From JAGMES01 sp023128035 (lineage in GTDB: Bacteria > Bacillota > Halanaerobiia > DY22613), in NCBI GenBank assembly GCA_030627905.1, contig DAOVRZ010000005.1:30216-94215 (forward strand): a DNA stretch of 64,000 bases, given 5' to 3'. Shown here one piece after another: positions 1-9,078 of this stretch (the stretch's first letter is position 1; the number at the start of each line of letters is the position of its first letter). The translations under genes and the position numbers were made by a program. The notes beneath the pieces are model-generated. The model was not told the origin of the DNA and searched no databases. It saw only the letters and a program-made list of their open reading frames with translations.

Positions 1-54
1 TGATTGAAATCCTATATCCTTATTTTTCTTCTTTCTCTTATTGTCTTTAGCCAT
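1..54 (-). CDS. rpoD: RNA polymerase primary sigma factor, N-terminal fragment (runs off the window)
   Basis: Only the first 18 codons are present, beginning MAKDNKRKKKNKDIGFQS, a lysine-rich start. The ATG shares one base with the dnaG TGA stop (TGATG), so the two are translationally coupled, and a G-rich Shine-Dalgarno stretch lies just upstream inside dnaG. The assignment to rpoD/sigA rests mainly on the conserved dnaG-rpoD order of Firmicutes; eighteen residues alone cannot prove it. Confidence 0.6.
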   Translation of the reverse strand, partial: MAKDNKRKKKNKDIGFQS

Positions 55-1865
55 CAATATCCCCCCTTTCCACTATGATGCAACGTCTGATGATAACGTA
101 TAAGTATTTGATTTAAACTCTTAAGATCACCTTGTGTTTTGAAATGTTTTATTTCTTTTATTATTATCTCCATCTCCATTGCATTTTGATACCCCTTTAA
201 CTTTTTTAATCCCTCATCAATAAAACTTTCTTTCACATCTACTAACTGATAACGAAATGATAAGTCTAAAATTTCACACTGTTCCTCTTCAGAAAACTTT
301 ACCAATAAGTCAGACGTAGTCAAAGATGCTAAATTTTCCTCTTTTTTAAACTCTTGATGGTATCTATGGATTTTTTCTGCTAATAAACGACATTTGTGAT
401 CTTGGAAAACTTTTGGTGTAATTTCAGCAAAAACTTTACCAATCATTTCAGGTTTATTAAATATTGCACTGATAAATTTTGCTTCAAAAATATCCGTTGG
501 ACTATTTTTTATTTTGGTTTTCTCTTTTCTAGTATCCCATTTTTTATTGTTATTATCCTTTATTTTACTTTTATTTTTAATAAATTGTTCCAATTCTTCT
601 TCCACAGCTTGGCGGGTAACCTGAACACGTTTAGAAATCCTGATAAGTAAATCATCTTTCTCCACCGCATTATCTATACTCAAAAAGAGTGGTAATAATT
701 CCTCTACTGCTTTTACTTTTCCGTCTGGATTTGTAAGATCGTATTTTTTTAAAATTTGATCTAATTTAAAATCAACAAGTGAAATAGCATGATTCAATAA
801 ATTTTGAAATGCTTCCACATCATCACGAATCAATTCATCAGGATCATTTCCCTCTGGAAGTTTGATCACTTTCACTATAAGATCTTCACTTTTTAAAATA
901 TCCAATCCTCGTAATGTAGCACTCTGACCTGCTGTATCAGCGTCATAGGCTATAAACACCTCGTCAGCATATCGGGACAAAAGATGAGCCTGATTTTCTG
1001 TCAAAGATGTTCCAAGTGAGGCTATCACATTTTCAATCCCATATTGATGTGCGGTAATTACATCGGTATAACCCTCAACAATAATTGCCTTGCGAGTCTG
1101 GCGAATGTGATTTTTGGCAAGATGTAAACCATACAGATTTTGATTTTTCTCAAATAGTATAGTTTCAGGAGAGTTCAGATATTTTGGTTTCTTACCTTCC
1201 TCCATAACCCTACCACCAAAACCGATTGGTTGTCCTCTTAAATTAAAAATAGTAAATATCGCTCGATTGCGAAAACGATCATAATAATTGGGTTTTTTGT
1301 GTATAATCAAACCTGATTTTTCCAATTGGTAATCAGAAAAACCTTTTTTCTTCAAAAAATGAAAAAGAGCAGTCCAGGATTGAGGAGCATATCCCAAACG
1401 GAATTTCTCAATGGTTGCTCTGGTAAACCCGCGTTTTTCAAAATATGTTAGGGCACCTTTGCCAGAAGGATGTTCCATAAGTAAATAATGATAAAAAGTA
1501 GCACTCCATTCATGTATAGTAAAAAGTTGATCCTTCAATTCATTTGCTTTGCGCCGAGCTTTGGTAATAGGCTGATCGGGAATAGGGATTCTATAACGCT
1601 CAGCTAAAGCTTTCGCAGCCTCAATAAAAGAAAGGTTTTCTATTTCCATCATAAAATTAAAAATATCTCCGCCTGCGCCACAACCAAAACAATAATATAA
1701 TTGTTTTTCTGCATCGACATTAAAAGACGGTGATTTTTCCTGATGAAAAGGACATAATCCAAGATACTGAGTTCCTCTTAAATCCAATTTTAAATAATCA
1801 GAAACGACTTCCACAATATTAGCCCTTTGTCTAATTTCGTCAATAAAGTCAGTCTGCAAGGTCAC
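54..1865 (-). CDS. dnaG: DNA primase
   Basis: This primase synthesises RNA primers at the replication fork. The N-terminal CHC2 zinc finger has ligands Cys38, His41, Cys59 and Cys62. A primase core follows, then a TOPRIM domain with the catalytic glutamate at Glu264 (VEGYTDV) and the metal-binding pair Asp308/Asp310 (YDADTAG). The C-terminal 150 residues are the helicase-binding region and contain a lysine-rich linker near residue 435-460. Length (603 aa) is usual. The start is GTG, preceded by AAGGGTG at good spacing. It sits upstream of rpoD with overlapping stop and start codons. Confidence 0.97.
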   Translation of the reverse strand: MTLQTDFIDEIRQRANIVEVVSDYLKLDLRGTQYLGLCPFHQEKSPSFNVDAEKQLYYCFGCGAGGDIFNFMMEIENLSFIEAAKALAERYRIPIPDQPITKARRKANELKDQLFTIHEWSATFYHYLLMEHPSGKGALTYFEKRGFTRATIEKFRLGYAPQSWTALFHFLKKKGFSDYQLEKSGLIIHKKPNYYDRFRNRAIFTIFNLRGQPIGFGGRVMEEGKKPKYLNSPETILFEKNQNLYGLHLAKNHIRQTRKAIIVEGYTDVITAHQYGIENVIASLGTSLTENQAHLLSRYADEVFIAYDADTAGQSATLRGLDILKSEDLIVKVIKLPEGNDPDELIRDDVEAFQNLLNHAISLVDFKLDQILKKYDLTNPDGKVKAVEELLPLFLSIDNAVEKDDLLIRISKRVQVTRQAVEEELEQFIKNKSKIKDNNNKKWDTRKEKTKIKNSPTDIFEAKFISAIFNKPEMIGKVFAEITPKVFQDHKCRLLAEKIHRYHQEFKKEENLASLTTSDLLVKFSEEEQCEILDLSFRYQLVDVKESFIDEGLKKLKGYQNAMEMEIIIKEIKHFKTQGDLKSLNQILIRYHQTLHHSGKGGY

Positions 1866-1909
1866 TCTACTTCACCCTTATCTTTAATATACCTTACTTT
1901 CAGTATTCT

Positions 1910-2368
1910 TTAGTTATTTTCGCCAAAAATCTCTCTTTTCCTTCTAAAAAATCCTTCTAATACATCTAATAAACGTTTCTTATCATCTTTCGTATATTGA
2001 GAAGGCCCTTTAGTTCTTCCTCCAGCTTGACGCTCTTTCTGGGCCAGATGACGTTGTAAAAGCATCATATCCATATTCTCTTCACGATAAATTCTCCCAC
2101 GCGGAGAGATGACATAGGCGTCTTTACGCAAAATAATAGCCGCCAAACCGTAGTCCTGAGTAATGACCAGATCACCTCTCTTTGTCCGATTCATTACTGC
2201 CAAATCCACCGCCTGGGGCATATCATCTACAACTATATACGTACAATCTTCATAATCACTAAAGTGTGCTAAACTGGTAATCAAAATCACTTCAATCTGA
2301 TATTTCTTGGCTAACTTAAAAATTTCTTTTTTAGCTGGACATGCATCACCATCGATTAATATTTTCAT
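1910..2368 (-). CDS. yqxD: YaiI/YqxD family protein (DUF188, PIN-like fold)
   Basis: This 152-residue protein starts MKILIDGDACPAKKEI and carries the DUF188 signature (DGDACP, VVDDMPQAVDLAV, GDLVITQDYGLA, SPRGRIY). The family is predicted to be PIN-domain-like nucleases, but its function is unproven. It lies directly upstream of dnaG, as in many Firmicutes. The start is ambiguous: the family start is the ATG at 2368, which has no clear ribosome site, whereas a strong GGAGG lies at 2415-2419, sixteen bases before an in-frame TTG at 2398 that would add ten residues. Confidence 0.88.
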   Translation of the reverse strand: MKILIDGDACPAKKEIFKLAKKYQIEVILITSLAHFSDYEDCTYIVVDDMPQAVDLAVMNRTKRGDLVITQDYGLAAIILRKDAYVISPRGRIYREENMDMMLLQRHLAQKERQAGGRTKGPSQYTKDDKKRLLDVLEGFFRRKREIFGENN

Positions 2369-2455
2369 AATAAGATATAATACCTTAATCCTATTCAAGA
2401 AAAAAGGATTAATTCCTCCTTAAAATTTTATCTTTTTCCAAACAACTTGATTATC

Positions 2456-3168
2456 CTAACCAAGGTTTCGGAAAAAATATTTTTTTGCCTTATCTAAAAC
2501 ATATCGATCAGACATTCCTGCGATATAATCAACCACTATCCTCTCTAACTCTACTCCCCCCTGTAAAATCTGAAATTCTTCTGGTAATTGATCGGCATGT
2601 TCTAAATAATACTGATAAATCTCTTGAACCAAATTTTTTGCCTTATCCTCCTCAGTTTTAGCTTTAGAAGTAGTTCGATAAACATTAGCAAATAGCCAGG
2701 ATCTAAGTTCAGTAGTAGCCTCTTTAATTTCATAACTCTGCTTCACTTCAGAATGATTCCAACTTGTTTTTATGATATCACGAACCATCAAATCAATACG
2801 TTCTGAATGTGTTTGACCTAATATTTTTATTGGTTCAACTGGCAAATCTTTTAATGTAATCACTTCAGCTCGAATAGCATCATCAATATCATGATTAATA
2901 TAAGCAATACGATCTGCAATTCGAACAATTTGCCCTTCCAAAGTAAAGGGTAAGTTTGGTTCAGTATGATTTAATATACCATCTCGAACCTCATATGTTA
3001 AAGTCGAAAAGCTTTTGAGTGAACTATCCTATCCCTATCACGCTGAAATACCGTTCTGGTTTCGCACGGTTCCTCATCATAAGTTCTTCCTTTACTTTCT
3101 ACACTTAAAGTAGCATATTGAGATAAGATTTGCCTTTCCTGGTCTTCAAAGTCTTTTCTGGATCGCAT
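2456..3168 (-). pseudogene. dgt: dGTPase-like HD phosphohydrolase, broken by internal deletion and frameshift
   Basis: Two pieces of one dGTP triphosphohydrolase-like gene remain. The first (3168 down to 2998) starts with a good GGAGG site and reads MRSRKDFEDQERQIL...RDRIVHSKAFR before meeting TAA. The second, in another frame, resumes with TYEVRDGILNH and runs to 2456 with the family's C-terminal region. About 100 residues between SKAFR and TYEVRDG, compared with the usual ~330-residue protein, are missing; they normally hold the H...HD metal site. The second piece alone opens with TTG at 2941 but lacks the active site. Its position upstream of yqxD-dnaG fits the common dgt-dnaG arrangement. 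Confidence 0.85.
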
Positions 3169-3295
3169 TATATCCCTCCAGTTATCAAAACATACTCATT
3201 TAATTTTCATTCTCAAAATCTTTCTATATAGTATATACACCATTTATTACAAAAATCCTGCATTCTAAAGTGTTTCTATCGGAATTCGAAATAAT

Positions 3296-3340
3296 AAAAA
3301 AGTGTTGCCTAGTTTATATCTAATTTAGGCAACACTTTTT
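3296..3340 (-). terminator. Intrinsic terminator after ppdK
   Basis: A 15-base inverted repeat built on AGTGTTGCCTA/TAGGCAACACT has a 14-base loop and is flanked by A and T runs on both sides, so it could act in both directions. It ends the minus-strand ccpN-ppsR-glpX-ppdK transcript. Confidence 0.85.
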
Positions 3341-3369
3341 AAACAAAAAGATAAATTTTTAGTACATAC

Positions 3370-6021
3370 CTATGATTTGTTTTCGTTGATAACAGCATGT
3401 GCTGCTGCCAAACGAGCTATAGGCACTCTATATGGAGAACAACTTACATAATTTAATCCAGTCTTATGGAAAAATTCGATAGATTTTGGATCTCCTCCGT
3501 GTTCCCCACAAACTCCAACTTTCAAATCTGGACGAACTTCACGACCTAAACGAGTTCCCATCTCAACCAATTTACCTACCCCAATCTGGTCGATACTCAT
3601 AAACGGATTCTCCTCTAAAATTCCTACCTCTAAATATGCATGTAAGAATTTACCTTCTGCATCATCACGACTAAATCCAAAGGTAGTTTGGGTTAAGTCA
3701 TTAGTGCCAAATGAGAAAAACTCAGCTTCTTTAGCAATCTCATCAGCGGTTAAAGCGGCTCGTGGCAATTCAATCATTGTACCCATTTTATATGAGATCT
3801 CTAGTCCTGCCTCATCCAGAATTGCATCTGCAATTTTGATCAAACGTTCTTTTAAATACTTTAACTCCGTCACTTTAGCAACGAGAGGAATCATTACCTC
3901 TGGAATTATCTTTTTACCTTCTTTTGTAAGTTTAACTACTGCAGTAAAGATCGCTTTTACCTGCATTTCATAAATCGCTGGAATAAGAATTCCTAAACGA
4001 CAACCACGTAAACCTAACATTGGATTCGCTTCACTCATATTTTTTACTTTCCTAAGTAGGCTACGTTTTTCCCTAAGCTCTGCTGGTTTATTTTCATGCT
4101 CTAAATGAGCTACTTCTTCAACTACCTCCACTAACCGTGGAAGAAATTCGTGTAAAGGTGGATCCAATAGACGGATCGTTACAGGTAAACCTGCCATTGC
4201 ATCAAATATTTCAATAAAATCATCTGTCTGCATAGGTAATAATTTTTCTAGGGCACTATTTTGTTCCTGAACTGTTTCACCCAAAATAAGTTCCTGAACC
4301 ACTGGTACTCTTTCTGGGGCCATAAACATATGCTCAGTTCGACATAAACCGATTCCTTCCGCTCCGTAACTTCTTGCTTTAGAGGCATCACTACCATAAT
4401 CAGCATTGGCACGAATATTTAAGAGACGAATTTCGTCAGCCCATGCTAACAATTGTTCCGCTTCTTGGCCCAATTCAGGCTCAATCATCTTCACTTCACC
4501 TAATATAACTTCACCAGTACCACCATTAATGGTAATCTGATCTCCTTTATTGATTGTATATTCACCAACAGTAAATGTTCCGTTTTCAAAATCAATTCTA
4601 ATCGATTCACACCCACAAACACATGGTTTCCCCATTCCTCTAGCTACTACTGCAGCATGACTAGTCATTCCACCTCTTGTAGTAAGTACTCCCTGAGAAA
4701 CAAGGACTCCATGAATATCCTCTGGTGTAGTCTCTAAACTAACCAAAATCACTTTTTGTTGTTCAGCCAATTTTTCTGCTTCATCTGGATCAAAAACAAT
4801 AATTCCACAAGCTGCCCCAGGAGATGCTGGTAAACCTTTGGCGATCACTTCTGCTTGAGCAGAGGTATCAATCTGGCGATGAAGAATTTGCTCTAAATGT
4901 GTTGGCTCAATTCTTAATAGAGCTTCTTCTTTAGTGATTAAACCTTCATTTACCATATCAACAACAATTTTTATCGCTGCTTTAGCAGTCCTTTTTCCTG
5001 TTCTAGTCTGTAGTAAATACAATCTACCATTTTCAATGGTGAATTCTATATCCTGCATATCTCGATAATGTTTTTCTAATATAGATGTAATTTTTAATAC
5101 TTGTTCATTAATCTCAGGAAATTCTTCTTTCAATAAAGCAATCTGTAATGGTGTCCTAGATCCAGAAACCACATCTTCACCTTGAGCATTTATTAAAAAT
5201 TCACCATATAAAACTTTCTCACCAGTTGAAGGATTTCGAGTGAAAAGTACACCTGTGCCAGAATTATCCCCTGTATTTCCAAAAACCATAGACTGAATAG
5301 TAACAGCCGTTCCTAAATCATGAGGAATTCCATTTGCCTTTCGATAAACAATAGCACGTTTATTTTGCCATGATTTAAAAACCGCTTCAATTGCACCAAT
5401 CAACTGCTCCTTTGGATCTTGTGGAAAATCAATCCTAGCTTCATTGAGTACAATTTCTTTAAAATCAGCAACAAGACGTTTTAAATGTTCAACAGTTAAA
5501 TCTGTGTCATTAATCACCCCTACTTCTGTTTTGAAACGATCTAAATGACGTCCAAAGCGATAAGAAGGGACTTCTAATACAACCTCGCCATACATCTGGA
5601 TTAAGCGGCGATAGCAATCATAAGCAAATCGTTCATTTTCGGTAGCTTCAGCTAAACCTTTCACAACTACATCATTAAGTCCAAGATTCAAGATGGTATC
5701 CATCATTCCCGGCATAGAAATTGCTGCACCAGAACGTACAGATACTAAAAGGGGATTTGCTAAATCTCCAAACCCTTTATCAGTGGCTTCTTCTAATTTC
5801 TTAATAAATAAAGGTAAGTCTGCAAGAATCTTTTCAGGGATCTTTTTGCCACATTCGGTATAATCAAGACACCCTTTTGTACTAATTGTAAATCCTGGAG
5901 GAACGGGAAGTCCTAGACCAGTCATTTCTGCGAGGTTTGCTCCTTTACCCCCTAGAACAGTTTTCATTAAACCATTACCTTCAGTAAAATAATACGTATA
6001 TTTTGTCTCAATAAATGTCAT
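3370..6021 (-). CDS. ppdK: Pyruvate, phosphate dikinase
   Basis: Interconverts pyruvate + ATP + Pi and phosphoenolpyruvate + AMP + PPi, so it can serve PPi-linked glycolysis or gluconeogenesis. The order is an N-terminal ATP-grasp domain (GGKGANLAEM near residue 25), a phosphohistidine swivel domain with catalytic His455 in GGMTSHAAVVARG, and a PEP/pyruvate TIM barrel ending with GVCGEHGGDP, which contains the acid/base Cys. Thr453, two residues before the His, is the residue that PpsR-type proteins phosphorylate in this family. The ATG at 6021 has GGGGAGG seven bases upstream; an upstream in-frame ATG at 6057 lacks one. Two PpsR homologues and a CcpN-like regulator lie upstream. Confidence 0.97.
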   Translation of the reverse strand: MTFIETKYTYYFTEGNGLMKTVLGGKGANLAEMTGLGLPVPPGFTISTKGCLDYTECGKKIPEKILADLPLFIKKLEEATDKGFGDLANPLLVSVRSGAAISMPGMMDTILNLGLNDVVVKGLAEATENERFAYDCYRRLIQMYGEVVLEVPSYRFGRHLDRFKTEVGVINDTDLTVEHLKRLVADFKEIVLNEARIDFPQDPKEQLIGAIEAVFKSWQNKRAIVYRKANGIPHDLGTAVTIQSMVFGNTGDNSGTGVLFTRNPSTGEKVLYGEFLINAQGEDVVSGSRTPLQIALLKEEFPEINEQVLKITSILEKHYRDMQDIEFTIENGRLYLLQTRTGKRTAKAAIKIVVDMVNEGLITKEEALLRIEPTHLEQILHRQIDTSAQAEVIAKGLPASPGAACGIIVFDPDEAEKLAEQQKVILVSLETTPEDIHGVLVSQGVLTTRGGMTSHAAVVARGMGKPCVCGCESIRIDFENGTFTVGEYTINKGDQITINGGTGEVILGEVKMIEPELGQEAEQLLAWADEIRLLNIRANADYGSDASKARSYGAEGIGLCRTEHMFMAPERVPVVQELILGETVQEQNSALEKLLPMQTDDFIEIFDAMAGLPVTIRLLDPPLHEFLPRLVEVVEEVAHLEHENKPAELREKRSLLRKVKNMSEANPMLGLRGCRLGILIPAIYEMQVKAIFTAVVKLTKEGKKIIPEVMIPLVAKVTELKYLKERLIKIADAILDEAGLEISYKMGTMIELPRAALTADEIAKEAEFFSFGTNDLTQTTFGFSRDDAEGKFLHAYLEVGILEENPFMSIDQIGVGKLVEMGTRLGREVRPDLKVGVCGEHGGDPKSIEFFHKTGLNYVSCSPYRVPIARLAAAHAVINENKS

Positions 6022-6060
6022 AATTAAACCTCCCCAAAAAAAATAATAGTTTTTCAATTA

Positions 6061-6175
6061 ATCTTTTGAGTTAAGACCCCCACTTCTATAAGTGGTGGGA
6101 ATTGTTTTTAATCTTCAGTGGGGGTAGAATCCCCTACTGAAGCCCCAATGTTCAGCTTTAGCTGGACGAGTTCAC
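6061..6175. repeat. Palindromic MITE-like element, family 2 (IS200/IS605-end-like), copy 1
   Basis: A 115-bp element between ppdK and glpX contains three successive hairpins: one around CCCCCACTTCTATAAGTGG, one pairing CTTCAGTGGGGG with a downstream CCCCTACTGAAG, and one pairing GTTCAGC with GCTGGAC. An inverted second copy lies at 53664-53780. The GC-rich hairpins resemble the subterminal palindromes of IS200/IS605-group transposons, but there is no transposase here. It abuts the stop codon of glpX. Confidence 0.75.
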
Positions 6176-7161
6176 TATCTATGAAATACATCTTTTTGAA
6201 AATAATCAGGTTTTTTAAGAATAGTATGTCTTGCATCCATATATCGAATCGTACCTGTTTTAGAACGCATAACTAAAGAATGAGTATGTGCCCATTCGCC
6301 AACATATCGAACACCCCGCAAGAAATCGCCATCAGTAATACCAGTTGCAGCAAACATTACGTCATCTGTTCGTACTAATTCGTCAATAGTATAAATTTTG
6401 TCAAAATCAGTAATCCCCATATTATTTGCCTTTGCCTTCTCTTCATCATCGTGAAATACCAAACGCCCTTGAAATTCCCCTCCCAAACATTTTAAAGCAG
6501 CAGCAGTTATAACACCTTCAGGCGCTCCTCCACTCCCAAGCAATATATCAATTCCACTTTCCTCAAAGCCAACAGCGATCCCAGTAGAAACATCTCCGTC
6601 ACTGATTAATTTAATTCTAGCACCTATTTGGCGAATCTTTTGAATTATTTTAGAATGACGGTCGCGATCTAAAAGAACTACAGTTAATTCTGAAATACTT
6701 TTACCCAGCGCTCTAGCAACAGCATTTAAATTTGTTTCAAGCGGACTATCTAAGTGTACACAACCTTTTGCTTTTGGGCCTACAGCAATTTTATCCATGT
6801 ACATATCAGGAGCATTTAAAAGTGTCCCTCGTGGAGCAACTGCCATTACAGCAATAGCATTTGGTAAACCTTTCGCTACTAAATTTGTTCCTTCAACTGG
6901 ATCAACTGCAATATCTACCTGTATAGCTGCACCTTTTGATCCGATATGTTCTCCAGTATATAGTTGAGGCGCTTCATCCATTTCTCCTTCTCCGATTACA
7001 ACAACACCATCAATATTTACAGTATCAAAAACGGCTCTCATAGCATCTACAGCCGCACCATCTGCAGCATTTTTATCTCCTTTACCCATCCATGGTGCTG
7101 AAGCCAATGCTGCTGCTTCCGTTACCCGTACAAACTCTATAGCTAATTCTCTTCGCATCAT
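6175..7161 (-). CDS. glpX: Class II fructose-1,6-bisphosphatase
   Basis: Hydrolyses fructose 1,6-bisphosphate to fructose 6-phosphate, the committed gluconeogenic step. The GlpX signatures are clear: GKGDKNAADGAAVDAMR near the N-terminus, GEGEMDEAP, the metal-binding VDPVEGTNLVAKG, and a glycine-rich GSGGAPEGVITAAAL. Length (328 aa) is normal. Its ATG overlaps the upstream ppsR stop by four bases (ATGA), so the two are co-translated. The MITE-like element at 6061-6175 separates it from ppdK downstream. Confidence 0.96.
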   Translation of the reverse strand: MMRRELAIEFVRVTEAAALASAPWMGKGDKNAADGAAVDAMRAVFDTVNIDGVVVIGEGEMDEAPQLYTGEHIGSKGAAIQVDIAVDPVEGTNLVAKGLPNAIAVMAVAPRGTLLNAPDMYMDKIAVGPKAKGCVHLDSPLETNLNAVARALGKSISELTVVLLDRDRHSKIIQKIRQIGARIKLISDGDVSTGIAVGFEESGIDILLGSGGAPEGVITAAALKCLGGEFQGRLVFHDDEEKAKANNMGITDFDKIYTIDELVRTDDVMFAATGITDGDFLRGVRYVGEWAHTHSLVMRSKTGTIRYMDARHTILKKPDYFQKDVFHR

Positions 7162-7976
7162 TTCTCAAATACCCCTCTCTTTGATAAAATTTCAGAAGCT
7201 GTTTCTTCTATAGATTTGTTAGTCACTTCAATTATTGTACACCCAATTTTTTCCATAATTACACGGCAATAATCTAATTCCTTATAGATACGTGTCATTT
7301 GAGCATAATCAGCATGTTCAAATTTCATAGATTTCAAACGCTGTTTACGGATTTTTTGTAATTCTTCTGGATCAATGACCAATCCAAAAATTTTTTCAGG
7401 ATTAAATGAAAATAGTTCTGGGGATGGAGTCACTTCTGGTACTAAAGGTAAATTCCCAGCCTTAATTCCATGATAGGCTAAATACATACTTAGAGGTGTT
7501 TTTGATGTCCTACTAATTCCTATAATCACCAGATCACCTTTAAACAATGTACGTAAGTCTTTTCCATCATCACAGCGAACCGCATGTTCAATTGCTTCAA
7601 TCCTTTGATAATATGCCTGATCAATTTCGCGATATGCCCCTGGTTTAAAATCAGGAGTAATTTCGAAAAAATGCGAAATTTTCTCGATCACTGAACCCAT
7701 TATATCAATAATTGGAAGATTAAACTTTTTGGCTTCTTCTTTAAGTGTTTCTTTTATTTCAGGTAAAATTATAGTATAAGCAATTAGACAATTAGTCTCT
7801 TTAAATTTCTCTAAAATTCTTAAAATCTGCTCAGGTTGATCAACATGTGTATATTTTTTTATACCTACCTCTTTTAAGCCAAATTGACTTAAACTGGCCC
7901 TCATTAACGTCTCTGCTGTTTCTCCAGTTGAATCAGCTATGATGATTACATTAGCCTTGTCATGCAAACTATTCAT
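7158..7976 (-). CDS. ppsR: PPDK regulatory protein (kinase/pyrophosphorylase), copy 1
   Basis: A DUF299 family bifunctional regulator. Characterised relatives inactivate pyruvate phosphate dikinase by ADP-dependent threonine phosphorylation and reactivate it by Pi-dependent dephosphorylation. The 272 residues show the family features: ADSTGETAETL at the N-terminus, the phosphate-binding loop GISRTSKTPLSMYLA, VPEVTPSPELF, and a C-terminal EVTNKSIEETA. A GAGGTG site precedes the ATG. It lies between ccpN and glpX and shares a cluster with its likely substrate PpdK. A diverged second copy is at 9079-9879, so the two may differ in target or condition. Confidence 0.94.
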   Translation of the reverse strand: MNSLHDKANVIIIADSTGETAETLMRASLSQFGLKEVGIKKYTHVDQPEQILRILEKFKETNCLIAYTIILPEIKETLKEEAKKFNLPIIDIMGSVIEKISHFFEITPDFKPGAYREIDQAYYQRIEAIEHAVRCDDGKDLRTLFKGDLVIIGISRTSKTPLSMYLAYHGIKAGNLPLVPEVTPSPELFSFNPEKIFGLVIDPEELQKIRKQRLKSMKFEHADYAQMTRIYKELDYCRVIMEKIGCTIIEVTNKSIEETASEILSKRGVFEK

Positions 7977-8008
7977 ATTATCACCTCATTAAAGTCGATG
8001 AAATAACG

Positions 8009-8653
8009 TTAGATATCTGAACAAAAACTTACCATACTATTAGCTAAAGTAGTTTTACTAAAACGCCCTACTACTTTTAACCTAGTAGCATTATTAACTT
8101 TTTCTTCAATTACAACAGGAAGAGCATCCACTTTACAATCCACTAATTTTCTTGATGCCATATAAAAAGACTCTTCCGGTCTTGTAACAATTATATTAGG
8201 CATCCGACTCATAACCACACTGATTGGTAATTTGTGAATATCTGCATCTCCAATCGTAACTTTTAATAAATCTTTTCTGCTAACTACACCGACTAAATAA
8301 CCATCATCGTCATTGACAAATAAAGTGCCAACATCTTCTAAAAAAAGAGTGACTATAGCATTATAAACTGTTGAATCTTCTTGAATCACCAATGGATGAG
8401 ATTGAAGGTTTTTTATCTTCATTTCCAATAGACTCTCAATTTTCCCTACCAAATCAGATTCCCGGATAAAATAATATCCAACTCGCGGTTTCGCATCCAA
8501 AATCTTAGCCATTGTTAATATTGATAAATCAGGGCGTAATGCTGCTCTTGTTAAACCTATTTTTTCTGCAATCTCTGAACTAGTGATAGGTTCTTTTTCT
8601 TTAACAATCTCTATAATATGTTTTTGCCTTTCTGACAGTTTAATAAGCCACAC
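8009..8653 (-). CDS. ccpN: CcpN-like transcriptional repressor with HTH and paired CBS domains
   Basis: The N-terminal winged helix-turn-helix (LSERQKHIIEIVKEKEPITSSEIAEKIGLTRAALR) is followed by two CBS motifs (about residues 75-205) that bind adenine nucleotides in relatives. B. subtilis CcpN represses gluconeogenic genes and is co-transcribed with a ppsR homologue, the order seen here, so it probably controls the downstream ppsR-glpX-ppdK genes. The start is odd. The in-frame GTG at 8653 directly abuts AGGAGG, too close for initiation. The next codons at useful spacing are ATT (8644) and CTG (8638), so a rare start codon is likely. Confidence 0.9.
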   Translation of the reverse strand: MWLIKLSERQKHIIEIVKEKEPITSSEIAEKIGLTRAALRPDLSILTMAKILDAKPRVGYYFIRESDLVGKIESLLEMKIKNLQSHPLVIQEDSTVYNAIVTLFLEDVGTLFVNDDDGYLVGVVSRKDLLKVTIGDADIHKLPISVVMSRMPNIIVTRPEESFYMASRKLVDCKVDALPVVIEEKVNNATRLKVVGRFSKTTLANSMVSFCSDI

Positions 8654-8697
8654 CTCCTGCCTTTAAGATTCTAGATAATTAAAATCATACGTATAAA

Positions 8698-8734
8698 GTC
8701 GGGCGGGCTTAAGCCTTCCGAAAATGTTGTTCAA
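8698..8734. repeat. Short member of family-1 GTTAAA-type MITE
   Basis: The 37 bases begin with AAAGTCG-type sequence, contain CCTTCCGAAAATGTTG and end at GTTCAA, matching the two ends of the longer copies at 9956, 25605 and 30921 with most of the interior missing. It lies in the leader of ccpN. Confidence 0.5.
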
Positions 8735-8975
8735 TAAATATAACATATAATATTAGCCCTCAGTGCATTATGTTACACTTATTATGCGCATTACGGTAAT
8801 TTGTATAGCACATTTAATATATACGACATTATCTTCGAATTCCCTTCTTGTCCAAAAAAAATTTTACTTCAGCAATTCCCTCTATTTTCTATAAAGCTGA
8901 CTTTCCTAAAGAACGTTTTTCCTGCATGTATCTTTACTCGGCGTTATACCACTAAGCTTTCCATACATTAACAAT
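8735..8975. other. Gene-free interval
   Basis: Between ccpN and the second ppsR I see no ORF with a ribosome site and no RNA gene. The AT-rich run near 8737-8757 could hold the promoter of the minus-strand ccpN operon, but no convincing -35/-10 pair was found. Confidence 0.5.
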
Positions 8976-9041
8976 AAAAAAGGATAGCAAAAAATTAGTT
9001 ACAATAGAGTTATTCTCTGCAACATCTTCTGCCATCCTTTT
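8976..9041 (-). terminator. Branched intrinsic terminator after second ppsR
   Basis: Outer stem AAAAGGATGGCA/TGCTATCCTTTT read on the minus strand, followed by T residues. The 40-base loop holds a second stem (GTTGCAGAG with CTCTATTGTAAC, including one G-U pair). The nested form is unusual for a simple terminator, but the position directly after the 9079 stop supports that role. Confidence 0.65.
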
Positions 9042-9078
9042 CTTACTATATACAATGTCATAAAACTTTATAGAAATA

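Noticed and set aside
396..650. Plus-strand open frame of 84 codons inside dnaG
   Set aside because: It is antisense to a conserved primase, has a Phe/Tyr-rich composition typical of a reversed AT-rich gene, and lacks a ribosome site.
8860..8960. Second copy of the 190-bp inverted repeat at 37205
   Set aside because: Only a short match (TATAAAGCTGACTTT-like) is visible and the arms are absent, so it may be chance.
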